From the NCBI GenBank assembly GCA_016184125.1, contig JACPDG010000039.1, forward strand, positions 62,001 to 126,000: DNA of 64,000 nucleotides, read 5' to 3'. The notes under the pieces were generated by a model that worked only from the letters and a program-made list of their open reading frames with translations, was not told the DNA's origin and ran no database searches. Shown here piece after piece: positions 63,958 through 64,000 of the stretch (position 1 is its first letter; each line of letters starts with the position of its first letter). The stretch is from Candidatus Rokuibacteriota bacterium (lineage in GTDB: Bacteria; Methylomirabilota; Methylomirabilia; Rokubacteriales; CSP1-6). Made by a program: the position numbers and the translations under genes.

Positions 63958-64000
63958 GAGGAGCGCCGCGGGTTCCGCGGGTGCGTTCGCGCACCCCCCG
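63958..64000 (-). repeat. GC-palindromic modular element, cut by the window edge
   Basis: minus sense: cggggggtgcgcgaacgcacccgcggaacccgcggcgctcctcgg, matching the middle module of copies at 954 and 54273. Confidence 0.7.

Overview
64-kb high-GC bacterial chromosomal segment, probably from an uncultivated Rokubacteria/Methylomirabilota-like lineage (inferred from gene content and order only). Most of it is housekeeping: an rpoN/LPS-transport/Kdo cluster (rapZ, rpoN, lptB, lptA, lptC, kdsD, kdsA, pyrG), CCA transferase, xerD, murJ, rpsT, holA-lptE-leuS, uvrC-uvrB, class II RNR, a tolC-macA-macB efflux operon, nth, two fused ABC exporters, a TPP enzyme, rmuC, nadX and trxB. No rRNA, tRNA, CRISPR or transposase gene was recognised. 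Main observations beyond ordinary annotation: (1) a peroxiredoxin whose peroxidatic Cys codon is an in-frame TGA (TPG-[TGA]-SKC), a strong selenocysteine candidate that the ORF track splits. (2) A modular GC-palindromic intergenic repeat at about 16 loci, with stems that covary, whose left end abuts start or stop codons and which co-locates with truncated genes. (3) The same repeat read as a shared C-terminal peptide by two unrelated genes. (4) A 54-bp palindromic element with a perfect 24-bp core that encodes the same peptide (NRPPRRSI) on both strands and sits in-frame near the N-termini of two unrelated proteins. (5) In-frame 21-bp tandem repeats in four genes, one of them an identical 63-bp block shared by kdsD and panE. 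(6) Several gene-decay scars (nfo, a TPP-enzyme fragment, the trxB C-terminus, a permease fragment) near these repeats. (7) A 149-bp MITE-like inverted repeat next to uvrB. All family assignments are from reading motifs; no search was run.
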